A stretch of 17,092 nt of DNA from Oscillospiraceae bacterium (GCA_016303195.1 JAEDMD010000018.1:1-17092); one strand, 5' to 3'; counted from the stretch's first letter, positions 1 to 7,519 are shown. Made by a program: numbers and translations. The notes: generated by a model not told the origin, from the letters alone.

Positions 1-81
1 TTTCCTCAGAAAGGTTTGCCCCCGATAATTACATATAAACCTGCTATATGAGTACCGCCCTTATCCGCCCATGCAAAATTA

Positions 82-1608
82 TTAATTTGAATAATAGATA
101 TCTTCAAGCAGCAGGGTTGAGATGTTGAGGTTGTCGGTCATATGTCTGCGGTGTTTGAATTCGTTGATGTCGTAGCCTTCCTCTGATGTGAGAAGTCCTT
201 CCTTTACGGCGGTAAGCACTCCGTCGTCGGACATAAATGTTATTCCGCTGTCTGATACATTGGCCATTGTGACTTTTCCCGTGTTGTGATTATACTTTAC
301 GATGAGAGATTCCGCACGTGAGAAGCAGAGAACTGCAAACATCACTGTAAATCCAACTGCGATAACCTTTGACATATGCATATCCGCTTTGAACTGCTTC
401 ACAAGCACTGTAATGAATATAAATGTGCAGAGTACCATGAACCATGTTGTATAAACTCTCATTACTGTCAGACCGTATGCATCAATGTACATCACCATTT
501 TGCTGAGTGAGGTCGCAATGAGAATGAGAGTGAAAATGCAGAAGATAACATTATATATTTTCAGTGCGGAAGTCTTTTCTTCACCGCTGTGGGTGGAGTG
601 AAGATTCATTATCATCATGATGAAAAGGTTTATGACAACTATCCAGCAAAGCTCGAAGAACCCCTTTCTTGCGTATTCCGCATAGCTGAAGCCTTCGGGA
701 AGCCTGCCCATGAATGCTGAAAGGAAATAGCCTGCCTGCGAGATGAAGAACATCACATAAAGCAGAAGCACAGGAGTTGCGCCTGAGTAGAAAACAAGGT
801 TGTTGAGAACTCTCTTTGAGCGGAGTTTTCCGTCACATTCAGCATCGGTAAGGTCAGATATCTTTCTGCGGTAAACGTTTGAATAAAGCATACCGAAAAG
901 ATAGAACGAGCATGGAACGGCAATGCAAAGCTGTATTATCCATGTCCATATATCACGGGAAAGGAATTCTTCAAAGATACCTGACAGCATTCTCTCCATT
1001 CCCGAATCGGCAGACATGAGGAGCGATGCAACGATAACTGTAACGGGCACTGCAAGCAGAAGTCCGAGCAGGGTGCGCTTGATATTCGTTCCCGTGTCCG
1101 AATCCTTTACAGTGTCGGAGAGTATTGCGCTCTGCGCCTTGAATTCGGCAAAGGGACACCTGAACATTGAATCCTTCATTGCAAAAGGAAGAAATCTGTC
1201 GATGTCCTTTCTTTCAGCGCAGACGGAGAATACAAAATATGCGCCTGCACCGAAAAGGAATACACCGTCGAGGAATTTAATAAAGCTGTTGTCGGTGATT
1301 GAAAAGACGAGGCTGAACATATAAAGCACAACTGCGAGAGCTTTATTGAAGCCTGAAAATACATAGTTCTTATGCTTCATATACATTATTGAAAGTGTAA
1401 TTACCGCAATGTATATGAGCGATGAGATAATGCCTGTTACATTGAAGATAACGAAGCGGATGAACAGGAATGACAGAATGAATATCAGCGGTGAGATGAT
1501 ACGCTCAGCCTTACCGTGTTCGGGTCTGTCGGGCTGTTCTTCATTTGCAGGGGAGTTCTCCTCAATGGTATTTACAATGTTTTCACAATTTTTTTCAAGA
1601 GTCAACAT
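82..1608 (-). CDS. DUF4173/DUF4153-family polytopic membrane protein
   Basis: This is a 508-residue integral membrane protein. After a hydrophilic, acidic N-terminus of about 35 residues come roughly ten to twelve hydrophobic segments, then a soluble C-terminal tail of about 65 residues. The central stretch with GFSYAEYARKGFFEL resembles the conserved core of the DUF4173 (DUF4153-related) family, whose biochemical function is unknown. The ATG is preceded by GGAGG with a 9-nt spacer, which supports this start. It is the last gene of a minus-strand operon and begins 21 nt after the stop of an XRE regulator, which itself follows a DUF2975 membrane protein. This arrangement suggests a membrane or envelope function controlled by that regulator. 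The family assignment comes from recalled motif similarity, and the function is unknown. Confidence 0.8.
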   Translation of the reverse strand: MLTLEKNCENIVNTIEENSPANEEQPDRPEHGKAERIISPLIFILSFLFIRFVIFNVTGIISSLIYIAVITLSIMYMKHKNYVFSGFNKALAVVLYMFSLVFSITDNSFIKFLDGVFLFGAGAYFVFSVCAERKDIDRFLPFAMKDSMFRCPFAEFKAQSAILSDTVKDSDTGTNIKRTLLGLLLAVPVTVIVASLLMSADSGMERMLSGIFEEFLSRDIWTWIIQLCIAVPCSFYLFGMLYSNVYRRKISDLTDAECDGKLRSKRVLNNLVFYSGATPVLLLYVMFFISQAGYFLSAFMGRLPEGFSYAEYARKGFFELCWIVVINLFIMMIMNLHSTHSGEEKTSALKIYNVIFCIFTLILIATSLSKMVMYIDAYGLTVMRVYTTWFMVLCTFIFITVLVKQFKADMHMSKVIAVGFTVMFAVLCFSRAESLIVKYNHNTGKVTMANVSDSGITFMSDDGVLTAVKEGLLTSEEGYDINEFKHRRHMTDNLNISTLLLEDIYYSN

Positions 1609-1629
1609 AACGATCAGCCTCCGTGGCGA

Positions 1630-1836
1630 TCACTCTTTTCTGAATTCAAGAATATCTCCCGGCTGACATTCAAGCTCCTCGCATATCTTTTCAAGGGTGG
1701 AGAAGCGTACAGCCTTAGCCTTTCCTGTTTTGAGTATGGAAAGGTTAGCGGTGGTGATGCCAATTCTTTCGGCAAGCTCCATTGAAGATATTTTCCGCTT
1801 TGCCATCATAACATCAAGATTAACGATTATCGGCAC
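1630..1836 (-). CDS. XRE/Cro-type small transcriptional regulator (YozG-like)
   Basis: This 68-residue protein is a single helix-turn-helix domain of the Cro/C1 type (SMELAERIGITTANLSILKTG, then a segment ending LECQPGDILEF). The second GTG (1834-1836) is chosen as start because GGAGGTG (1843-1849 on the complement) sits 6 nt upstream. The first GTG (1843-1845) lies inside that Shine-Dalgarno. Small YozG-like regulators are commonly encoded directly after DUF2975 membrane proteins, and that is the order here: the upstream DUF2975 gene ends 15 nt before. It probably autoregulates the three-gene operon, and the palindrome at 2377-2399 is a possible operator. That role is inferred. Confidence 0.9.
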   Translation of the reverse strand: MPIIVNLDVMMAKRKISSMELAERIGITTANLSILKTGKAKAVRFSTLEKICEELECQPGDILEFRKE

Positions 1837-1851
1837 AGAAACCACCTCCGT

Positions 1852-2313
1852 TCATATAGTGAAGTCGTTTTCGGATTTTATCTCAACGGCATTTTCAAAG
1901 ACATTTTTCAGCACACGCATTACCAGACCGAAGAATATCAGGAGGAAAGCGAAGAAAACGAAAATTGCTCTCCAGAGAGCGAGAACAGCCATAGAGAAAC
2001 CTGCAAGCATACACGCCCATGATATCGCTCTGAGGCAGGAGGTGTTTTCGGGGATGAATACCTTTTCGCCTGCGATATTATTCAGCAGTTTATGCAGTGA
2101 CCACAGCACACAGAATGCCATAGCGATGCAGAAATAGATAACGACTATCATAGGGATGGTAACATTCCTGTCCGATAAAATGCCTATCGGTTCGGAGATA
2201 TAGTTATACCATTCAGCGCCTCCGGGAACGAAGAACGCAAAGATAAGAGCCAGACCTGCACATACATCAGTGAGTATTCTGGACAGAAAGAGTGATTTAT
2301 TTTTATTCCACAT
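1852..2313 (-). CDS. DUF2975 domain membrane protein
   Basis: This 153-residue protein has about four hydrophobic segments (roughly residues 10-30, 45-65, 90-112 and 116-140) and short charged loops, as expected for DUF2975 proteins. The family has no established biochemical activity but is nearly always paired with a small XRE regulator, as it is here. The ATG has AAGGAGC upstream on the complement. A textbook promoter (TTGACA, 17 nt, TATAAT) lies at 2344-2372. It is the first gene of the operon DUF2975, XRE, DUF4173. Confidence 0.85.
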   Translation of the reverse strand: MWNKNKSLFLSRILTDVCAGLALIFAFFVPGGAEWYNYISEPIGILSDRNVTIPMIVVIYFCIAMAFCVLWSLHKLLNNIAGEKVFIPENTSCLRAISWACMLAGFSMAVLALWRAIFVFFAFLLIFFGLVMRVLKNVFENAVEIKSENDFTI

Positions 2314-2343
2314 AAAATGAGCTCCTTTATGTTTTGTGAGTTT

Positions 2344-2372
2344 ATTATAGCATACAAAATATCATTTGTCAA
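2344..2372 (-). promoter_or_regulatory. Consensus sigma-A promoter of the DUF2975 operon
   Basis: On the minus strand TTGACA (2367-2372) and TATAAT (2344-2349) are separated by 17 nt, a perfect housekeeping promoter. It sits 30 nt upstream of the DUF2975 start codon. Confidence 0.9.
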
Positions 2373-2376
2373 TAGC

Positions 2377-2399
2377 AAATTATTGTTTTTCAATAATTT
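2377..2399. promoter_or_regulatory. 9-bp perfect inverted repeat upstream of the -35 (possible operator)
   Basis: AAATTATTG, five T, CAATAATTT forms a perfect 9-bp inverted repeat. It lies 4 nt beyond the -35 box of the DUF2975 operon and between the divergent DUF2975 and sigma-factor genes. It could be the binding site of the XRE regulator or simply an AT-rich hairpin. The repeat is seen; its role is inferred. Confidence 0.5.
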
Positions 2400-2460
2400 T
2401 TTCTTGAAATTCAGTTTCGGGGGAATTTTTTCGGAAATTTTGTCCGATTCTGCAAAGAAC

Positions 2461-2484
2461 GAACGTAAGTATAAGTGAACGTTC
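2461..2484. promoter_or_regulatory. Inverted repeat GAACGT-N12-ACGTTC before the sigma-factor gene
   Basis: A 6-bp inverted repeat (2461-2466 and 2479-2484) brackets a TATAAG hexamer about 40 nt upstream of the sigma-factor start codon. It may be part of the promoter or operator of the sigma operon. No convincing -35 is visible, so the sigma operon may use a non-housekeeping promoter. Confidence 0.3.
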
Positions 2485-2522
2485 AAGGAACACAAAAACA
2501 GTACTGAGAAAGGGGTACATAA

Positions 2523-3098
2523 ATGACATTAAGTGAATTCAGGTCCTTAATGAAGCGCTCACAGCGTGAAGGACACAGGGCCCTGTTTGATGAATACTGC
2601 AACTACGTTTACGCTGTTGTAATGAATGTCCTCAGAAATTGCGGAAGCCGTGAGGACGTTGAAGAATGTGTCAGCGATGTATTTGTGAAGATATACAGAA
2701 GCTATGCAAACGGCGAGCTGAGAGACGGAGACCTCAAAGGCTTTGTAGGAGCAGTTGCAAAACATACATCCATTGACTATATGAGAAAGCTCATGTCACA
2801 TAATAAAAGAAATACATCTATGGACGATGAGAATTTCCCTGAGATGGCTTCCGACAGCAGGCTTGACGCAGATACAGAGAAGAAGGACAGAAACCGCATC
2901 CTTATGGAAATGGTGAACTCCCTCGGCGAGCCTGATTCAACTATAATAGTACAGCAGTACTTCTACGAAAGAACAGCGAAAGAGATAGCAAATTCCATCG
3001 GCATGACAGCAGCAGCAGTACAGAAAAGAAGCGTCCGTGCAAGAGAGAAATTAAAAGATATGCTGATGAAAATGGGAATAGGCAAGGAGGCAATATGA
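2523..3098 (+). CDS. RNA polymerase sigma-70 family factor (ECF-like)
   Basis: This 191-residue protein has the two-domain plan of extracytoplasmic-function sigma factors. Region 2 is about residues 20-90 (EDVEECVSDVFVKIYRSY, then FVGAVAKHTSIDYMRK, the core-binding and -10 recognition helices). Region 4 is about 127-180 (RTAKEIANSIGMTAAAVQKR), a helix-turn-helix for the -35. GAAAGGGG before the ATG provides the ribosome site. The gene overlaps or abuts the next gene, which encodes a single-pass membrane protein, as is usual for a sigma factor and its anti-sigma partner. The regulon cannot be deduced. The family call is firm and the physiological role is unknown. Confidence 0.9.
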   Translation: MTLSEFRSLMKRSQREGHRALFDEYCNYVYAVVMNVLRNCGSREDVEECVSDVFVKIYRSYANGELRDGDLKGFVGAVAKHTSIDYMRKLMSHNKRNTSMDDENFPEMASDSRLDADTEKKDRNRILMEMVNSLGEPDSTIIVQQYFYERTAKEIANSIGMTAAAVQKRSVRAREKLKDMLMKMGIGKEAI

Positions 3099-4375
3099 TG
3101 AAGGAATTTGATATTTTCAGGAACATGGATGATCTTACAGTAGAAAGAATTGCTGATATCCACCCCGTACTCACGGCGGAAGAAAAAGAGAGGATGTTTG
3201 CAATGAGCGAAAGAAAGTTCAATATAACAGAAAAAAAATTCCCACAGGGATACAACAGCGAAACAGAAGACGATGACGAAGTAGAGGGCGTAGAGGAATA
3301 TGACCGTCCTGCATGGCTGAGATACCTCACAACAGCCGCCGCACTGGTACTTCTGGGCGGAGGACTTGCAGTAGGACATAATCTCCTGAAGCGCAGACCT
3401 GCCCCCGACGGAGAAAACAACGTTCCTCCCGTTATCGCAACCGAGCTTGAAACAGGTACGACAGTTACCTCAGGCGCAGACAATTCAAAATACACAACAG
3501 TCAGCTTTGATATAGATTCAATGCTCACAGGTACAGGAGTATCACAAGTTCCTGCCGCAGTTGAAACAACAGCGGTTCAGACAGCCGCAGCAGCCGCTCC
3601 TACTGCCGCACCTGCAACAGCCGCACCTGCAACGGAAGCCCCCACAGAAGCTCCTGTACCCGATATCGCATCATACAAGAGGATAGCAACAGAACTTGAG
3701 AGCAATTTCCTCAGCATAGAGCGCTGTAACGGCAATTACTACGGCGATACTTATATGGACGTAAACGATCAGATAATGGTATACAAAGCATATGATGACG
3801 GTGTAAATGCGGATGAACCTGTTGTCTATGTACGAATGTTTGAGTATGAAAGCGGAATAAATTCGGTCGATAGTTTCATCAGCGTATATAATTCCACATT
3901 TACTGCCGATTCAAACATTTTCAGAAATATTGCAGGGTATGTAGAACCCGGCGGAAGATACTACGAACTGCCAACTATCACTGAATATAACGGAAAGTTA
4001 TATCATATCTACTACCCTGAGTATGAAGATGTCGTAGAACAGAGAAGAAACGGTTACCCCGGAGATGCAGCTACACCGTCAACATGGATCGGCTGGGAGT
4101 TCTATCCCGAAGAAGTGACCAGCTTTATTCAGGGCGAGGTCATCATAGAGAATGCGACTATGGATTCATTCGATGCTATCATTCCTGTATGTATGTATAC
4201 ACCATATGGAGAGTTCCGTTCAATAGATGAATATAATGATAATAACCATTCTTATCATGCAGAAAAATGGCATTTCGTCATTGAGAACGGACAGTGGAAA
4301 ATACAGCAGGATATGAACGTCGTAAGAGAATGGCTCAGCTATTCCGATTATTTAGCAAAGCTCAACGCACAATAA
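3095..4375 (+). CDS. Single-pass membrane protein, probable anti-sigma or sensor partner
   Basis: This 426-residue protein has a cytoplasmic N-terminal region of about 75 residues and one transmembrane segment (about 76-96). An Ala/Thr/Pro-rich low-complexity linker follows (about 155-190, with repeated APAT and EAP units). A predicted extracytoplasmic domain of about 230 residues, rich in Tyr and Asp, ends the protein. It is coupled to the sigma factor: the first ATG overlaps its stop by 4 nt, while the second ATG (3098) is better spaced, 7 nt from AAGGAGG. The layout fits a membrane partner that holds or modulates the sigma factor in response to an outside signal. I recognise no canonical zinc anti-sigma motif, so the anti-sigma role rests on context. 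A strong terminator follows. Confidence 0.7.
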   Translation: MMKEFDIFRNMDDLTVERIADIHPVLTAEEKERMFAMSERKFNITEKKFPQGYNSETEDDDEVEGVEEYDRPAWLRYLTTAAALVLLGGGLAVGHNLLKRRPAPDGENNVPPVIATELETGTTVTSGADNSKYTTVSFDIDSMLTGTGVSQVPAAVETTAVQTAAAAAPTAAPATAAPATEAPTEAPVPDIASYKRIATELESNFLSIERCNGNYYGDTYMDVNDQIMVYKAYDDGVNADEPVVYVRMFEYESGINSVDSFISVYNSTFTADSNIFRNIAGYVEPGGRYYELPTITEYNGKLYHIYYPEYEDVVEQRRNGYPGDAATPSTWIGWEFYPEEVTSFIQGEVIIENATMDSFDAIIPVCMYTPYGEFRSIDEYNDNNHSYHAEKWHFVIENGQWKIQQDMNVVREWLSYSDYLAKLNAQ

Positions 4376-4409
4376 TGATAATTTCATAATTAATTCTCCT
4401 ATAATCATG

Positions 4410-4441
4410 AAAAGCTCGGAAACTCAGTTTTCCGGGCTTTT
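4410..4441 (+). terminator. Rho-independent terminator of the sigma operon
   Basis: A stem of AAAAGC, a T-G wobble and CGGAAA pairs with TTTCCG and GCTTTT around a CTCAGT loop. It lies 35 nt after the stop codon of the membrane partner. Confidence 0.8.
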
Positions 4442-4471
4442 CTGCTGTCGGTACAGAATAAAAACGAATTG

Positions 4472-4519
4472 GAATAACACATAAAATGCAAAGGACGGCC
4501 ATTGTCCGTCCCTACAAAT
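4472..4519. repeat. Solo half-copy of a REP/MITE-like element
   Basis: The sequence runs from GAATAACACATAAAATGC through a GGACGGCC / GTCCGTCC hairpin to CCTACAAAT. Its complement matches the left half of the full element at 7320-7391, including the non-hairpin arm GCATTTTACGTGTTATTC with one difference. Similarity beyond the hairpin supports common descent rather than chance. Confidence 0.75.
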
Positions 4520-4552
4520 TTGAGCTGTTCTCATTGGATGATAAAAAAACTA

Positions 4553-4581
4553 TTGCCTTATGCGGATATATATGATATAAT
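4553..4581 (+). promoter_or_regulatory. Promoter of the diguanylate cyclase gene
   Basis: TTGCCT (4553-4558), a 17-nt spacer and TATAAT (4576-4581), with TGA just before the -10 making it an extended -10 promoter. The start codon is 36 nt downstream. Confidence 0.7.
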
Positions 4582-4617
4582 AAGGATAATATATGAAAAA
4601 TGAAAGGAGATCATTGC

Positions 4618-5634
4618 ATGAACCTTTCGGATATACAAAAATTCACACTGACAGTAAATACAACGATATTGGCATTGGTGCTGGGATTGATGGGATTTTT
4701 CCATGTTATAAATGTACCGTTTCTGGTGTATTTCAGCATCCCGACAGCGATGGTATACATTATCGGTTACTATCTGATACATAAGGGAAAACTGGCATTC
4801 TACGCAAGACTGGTCTATTTCTGGCTGACGTTCTACATGGGAGTAACAACGATATGTCTCGGTTACAGCTACGGATTCCACTTGTACTGCTTTTCGGTAG
4901 TGCCTACTGTTTTCGTTGCGGAATACATGGGATATAAGCTCCGTCACCGTAATTTCAAAGCCGTTCCTATCAGCTTTTTCGTGGCGATATTTTATATATT
5001 ATGTACGGGTTATGTTGCACTGAACGGGCCTGTATTTGAACGTGACCAGAAGTTTGCCGCATTTTTCTGGGGAGCGAATGCGATAATGGTTTTCGGCTTT
5101 CTCATAGGCTATCTTGCCTATCTTGTGAAGCTGATAATAAATTCCGAGGAACAGCTTGTGAAAGCGGCACACGTTGACAGGCTGACGGGGTTGTACAATC
5201 GTCATTATATGCTCGGCTATCTTGAATCGGCAGCGGACAGAAAAGGCGGATTTGCGGCAATGTCGGACATCGACAACTTCAAGAGGATAAATGACACCTA
5301 CGGTCATAACGGCGGTGACGAGGTTCTGAGGACGGTTGCGGAAACGATAAAAAATGTATGCGGCGGATGTACGGTCGCACGATGGGGCGGTGAGGAATTC
5401 CTGATAGTGTCCGAGGAGGATATTTCCGAGGGACAGGAAATGCTTGAACGTTTACGCAGAACGATAGAAAGCAATCCCGTCAGCTTTGAGGGTCAGGAAA
5501 TAAAAGTCACCATCACCATAGGAGCGGCTTCAAGACGGACAGAGCAAACCATCGACCAATGGGTGCAGGAAGCCGATAACAGGCTGTATTACGGTAAAAA
5601 CAACGGCAAGAACCGTGTTATCGTCAATGAATGA
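4618..5634 (+). CDS. Membrane-bound GGDEF diguanylate cyclase
   Basis: This 338-residue protein makes cyclic di-GMP from two GTP at the membrane. The ATG at 4618 is chosen because AAAGGAG lies 8 nt upstream, and an upstream ATG at 4600 would place that site inside the gene. Residues 1-175 hold about six hydrophobic segments of a type I cannot assign to a named sensor domain. A short linker leads to the GGDEF domain, which starts at DRLTGLYNRHY (about 187). The metal-binding segment is SDIDNFKRINDTYGHNGGDE (216-235) and the active-site loop is GGEEF (257-261). The product-inhibition I-site (RxxD) is replaced by CGGC (248-251), so feedback inhibition through that site should be absent. The gene is monocistronic, with its own promoter and terminator. 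Confidence 0.92.
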   Translation: MNLSDIQKFTLTVNTTILALVLGLMGFFHVINVPFLVYFSIPTAMVYIIGYYLIHKGKLAFYARLVYFWLTFYMGVTTICLGYSYGFHLYCFSVVPTVFVAEYMGYKLRHRNFKAVPISFFVAIFYILCTGYVALNGPVFERDQKFAAFFWGANAIMVFGFLIGYLAYLVKLIINSEEQLVKAAHVDRLTGLYNRHYMLGYLESAADRKGGFAAMSDIDNFKRINDTYGHNGGDEVLRTVAETIKNVCGGCTVARWGGEEFLIVSEEDISEGQEMLERLRRTIESNPVSFEGQEIKVTITIGAASRRTEQTIDQWVQEADNRLYYGKNNGKNRVIVNE

Positions 5635-5663
5635 AAAAGGGCGCACATATCGTGCGTCCTTTG
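5634..5663. terminator. Bidirectional terminator between the cyclase and hydrolase genes
   Basis: AAAGGGCGCAC and GTGCGTCCTTT form an 11-bp stem with one G-T pair around ATATC. It is flanked by an A-run on the left, which becomes the U-run for minus-strand transcripts, and a T-run in the right stem arm. It can serve both converging genes. Confidence 0.8.
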
Positions 5664-5682
5664 TTATTTCCAACAATTGCAT

Positions 5683-6704
5683 TTATTTCGCTGTAACAAA
5701 ATCATTGATTATATCGGATAATTTTTCGGGGTGCTGTGCATACATGAAATGCGAGCCGGGGAGGTTTATTTCCTTGCAGTTGCCGACCTTTTCAAAATAT
5801 TCCGAGCGCTTCTGAAGCTGTTTCTTTTCAAAATCGGACTGTGAATCGTCCCATATTTTCTCAGCGGCTTCTTCACTGTATTCGCCGTCACGGTATATCA
5901 GATAATCCTTGATATCTTCCTTTTTGGTGAAATTGGTAGATACGTATATTTTCGGGATATCGTTGGTCTTGACAGAATCAAATGCAGTATGAGAATTTGC
6001 AACGTAATTTTTTATTTCGTCAATTGCCGAGGAAGAAAGAATATTTACATTGTTGAATGCGGCGGCATCCTTTGCGTATTCGCCGTATTCGCTGTAATCC
6101 TCATTTCTACGGAGAAATCTCAGGACACCCATTTTGCCTGCTATTTTTCCGACAGTGTAAGACCATGCAGGGAGGCTCATATCTTCATCAACAGAGTTGA
6201 CGGAATCGAGGAAGATAACACCCGAAACCTCGTCGGGGTAATTTGACTCCCAGTAAGTGCCGTACAGACCGCCCATAGAGTGCGGCATAAGGATGTAAGG
6301 CGGTTCGATACCTGCATTTTTCAGTGCAGTACGTGTGCCCTCGACAACCAGTTCGGTGGTGAGTTCCTCATCGGTGTCGGTGCAAAGACCGTAACCGGGA
6401 CGGGGAGTAACGATAAGGCTGATGTCATCGCTGAGATGTTCAGACAGCATTTTCATATCAACAGTAAAAGCCGCATCGCCTGAACCGGGCATAGCAATTA
6501 CTTTGTGTTTTCCGTCGCCGTAGATATTCATATTCATGTCAAAACTGCCTGCTGAAACAAGGTTAACGAATCCATCCTTCATCAGTAAAGCCCTGTCCTT
6601 TTTCTGAGAAGATCTCTGATAAAAAAGCAGGCAAGCAAAGCAAGGACGATGATCAGCAGAAGAACGAGAAATATAGTACCAATAATTTTTGATATTTTTT
6701 TCAT
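5683..6704 (-). CDS. Alpha/beta hydrolase, N-terminus split by a frameshift
   Basis: The body is an alpha/beta hydrolase with a PHSMGGLYG nucleophile elbow (HSMGG, Ser nucleophile), a PGSGD loop before it, an FLDS segment that may hold the acid, and a late GSH histidine. The credible start is the ATG at 6702-6704, preceded by GAGGTG with a 5-nt spacer. That frame encodes a lysine start and a strongly hydrophobic membrane anchor, but after 40 codons it ends in TGA (6582-6584). The hydrolase frame is reached by a -1 shift at a run of six T (6621-6626 on the complement). One extra T would join anchor and enzyme. A GTG at 6717 opens the hydrolase frame but gives a non-hydrophobic N-terminus. It may be a sequencing error, a true indel, or two coupled ORFs: an in-frame ATG at 6580-6582 shares its A with the TGA. 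The substrate is unknown. Confidence 0.75.
6585..6704 (-). other. 40-codon membrane-anchor frame preceding the hydrolase
   Basis: From the ATG at 6704 this frame gives a Lys-rich start and about 20 residues of Leu, Ile and Val (FLVLLLIIVLALLAC), then a short basic tail before TGA. It is very probably the original N-terminus of the hydrolase, now out of frame. Its stop overlaps a downstream in-frame ATG (TGATG), so separate coupled translation is also possible. Confidence 0.6.
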
Positions 6705-6735
6705 AACAGCACCTCACAAAAGTTTTGTTGTCATT

Positions 6736-6895
6736 ATTATAGCATATAAGCGAAGCGTTATGCTATAATTGTCCGATTGCAGGGAGCAAATCTGTGATTT
6801 GCGTATCTGCAAGGACTTTTAAATAAGTTTATAATGTTCGTTTACGAACATTATAGCATATCAAATATTAAAAAGTCTTTAAATCACGGACAGAA
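6736..6895. promoter_or_regulatory. Nested palindromes and extended -10 motifs upstream of the hydrolase
   Basis: Three structures are visible. First, ATTATAGCATA (6736-6746) is inverted as TATGCTATAAT (6759-6769), which gives divergent TGCTATAAT extended -10 elements. Second, an interrupted stem pairs GTCC, TTGCAG and GCAAATC with GATTTGC, CTGCAA and GGAC (6771-6816), followed by TTTT. Third, ATAATGTTCG and CGAACATTAT are a perfect 10-bp palindrome around TTTA (6831-6854), next to another extended -10 (6850-6855 on the complement). It lies between the thioredoxin terminator and the hydrolase start, so it probably contains the hydrolase promoter and control sites, or a small structured element. 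Confidence 0.5.
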
Positions 6896-6905
6896 CATTA
6901 TTGAA

Positions 6906-6931
6906 AAAGGGACGCATTGTGCGCCCCTTTC
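6906..6931 (-). terminator. Terminator of the thioredoxin gene
   Basis: On the minus strand AAAGGGGCGCA, CAA, TGCGTCCCTTTTT is a strong stem with a trailing U-run. It starts a few nucleotides after the thioredoxin stop codon. Confidence 0.85.
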
Positions 6932-6938
6932 ATGTTTA

Positions 6939-7271
6939 TTACTTGATATCAGGATAAACACCGAGAAGATCGTAGATATCTTCCTTTGAGCGGTATCCGA
7001 CAGCCTGCTTCTGGACAACTCCGTCCTTGACAACTACCAGAAGCGGAATGCTTTCAGCCTTGAATGCCATAGCCAGTTCAGGCTGATCGTCAACATCTAT
7101 CTTGCCGACCTTTATTTTGCCGTCCAGTTCGTCTGCAACTTCTTCAACGATGGGAGCGAGCATCATACACGGACCGCACCAGCCTGCCCACAGATCGAGC
7201 AGTATGGGCATACCCTTGTAATTGCGGACTTCCTCATCGAAATTTTCCTTAGTGATAACTATTTCAGCCAT
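6939..7271 (-). CDS. trxA: Thioredoxin
   Basis: This 110-residue protein is a complete thioredoxin, the cytosolic dithiol reductant recycled by thioredoxin reductase. The active site WAGWCGPC gives catalytic Cys32 and Cys35, and the cis-proline loop is ESIPLL (Pro76). Length and the central [10 protein letters not shown] strand-helix are typical. AGGAGGT lies 6-7 nt before the ATG, and a terminator follows directly. It lies downstream of the flavodiiron gene on the same strand but is separated from it by a 331-nt repeat-filled gap, so it is probably transcribed on its own. A joint role in handling oxygen or nitric oxide stress is plausible but only inferred. Confidence 0.96.
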   Translation of the reverse strand: MAEIVITKENFDEEVRNYKGMPILLDLWAGWCGPCMMLAPIVEEVADELDGKIKVGKIDVDDQPELAMAFKAESIPLLVVVKDGVVQKQAVGYRSKEDIYDLLGVYPDIK

Positions 7272-7310
7272 TTTAATACCTCCTGATTAATGTGGTGTTT
7301 GCCTATGTGA

Positions 7311-7352
7311 TGAAACCAATGTAGGGGCCGCCTTTGGCGGTCCTTTGCATTT
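7311..7352. repeat. 42-bp direct repeat, copy 1
   Basis: Identical to 7432-7473, at an offset of 121 bp. It covers a short flank (TGAAACCAA) and the left half of the inverted-repeat element starting TGTAGGGGCC. A second shared block after the element (CCCCTACAAA, one mismatch, ATTTCATTATATT, one mismatch, GTTTG; 7384-7413 and 7512-7541) shows that element plus flank was duplicated in tandem. Confidence 0.9.
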
Positions 7353-7391
7353 TACGTGTTATTCTGAGGACGCCCAAAGGGCGCCCCTACA
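7320..7391. repeat. REP/MITE-like element, full copy 1
   Basis: A 72-bp unit with imperfect 24-bp terminal inverted repeats starting TGTAGGGGC. Each end folds into its own hairpin, CCGCC-TTT-GGCGG on the left and CGCCC-AAA-GGGCG on the right. The two ends differ at paired positions, so base pairing in each hairpin is kept. No ORF lies inside, which suggests a non-autonomous element. Confidence 0.8.
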
Positions 7392-7431
7392 AATATTTCA
7401 TTATATTCGTTTGCTTCTCAGATAAATCAGT

Positions 7432-7473
7432 TGAAACCAATGTAGGGGCCGCCTTTGGCGGTCCTTTGCATTT
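7432..7473. repeat. 42-bp direct repeat, copy 2
   Basis: Exact second copy of 7311-7352. It diverges right after GCATTT, in the middle of the element. Confidence 0.9.
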
Positions 7474-7519
7474 GTAACGTGAATTGTAACAATGGGACGT
7501 CGGGACGCCGTCCCCTACA
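7441..7519. repeat. REP/MITE-like element, full copy 2
   Basis: A 79-bp unit with the same TGTAGGGGCC left hairpin as copy 1. The interior differs and the right hairpin (GGGACG ... CGTCCC) also differs before ending in CCCCTACA. The conserved ends with a variable middle fit a mobile or recombining short repeat. Confidence 0.75.

Noticed and set aside
923..1324. Plus-strand ORF of 133 codons opposite the DUF4173 gene
   Set aside because: It is the antisense shadow of a well-supported membrane protein gene, with no ribosome site of its own and a low-complexity composition.
2941..3528. Minus-strand ORF of 195 codons opposite the sigma operon
   Set aside because: Ser- and Leu-rich antisense reading of two coupled, clearly real genes, without start signals.
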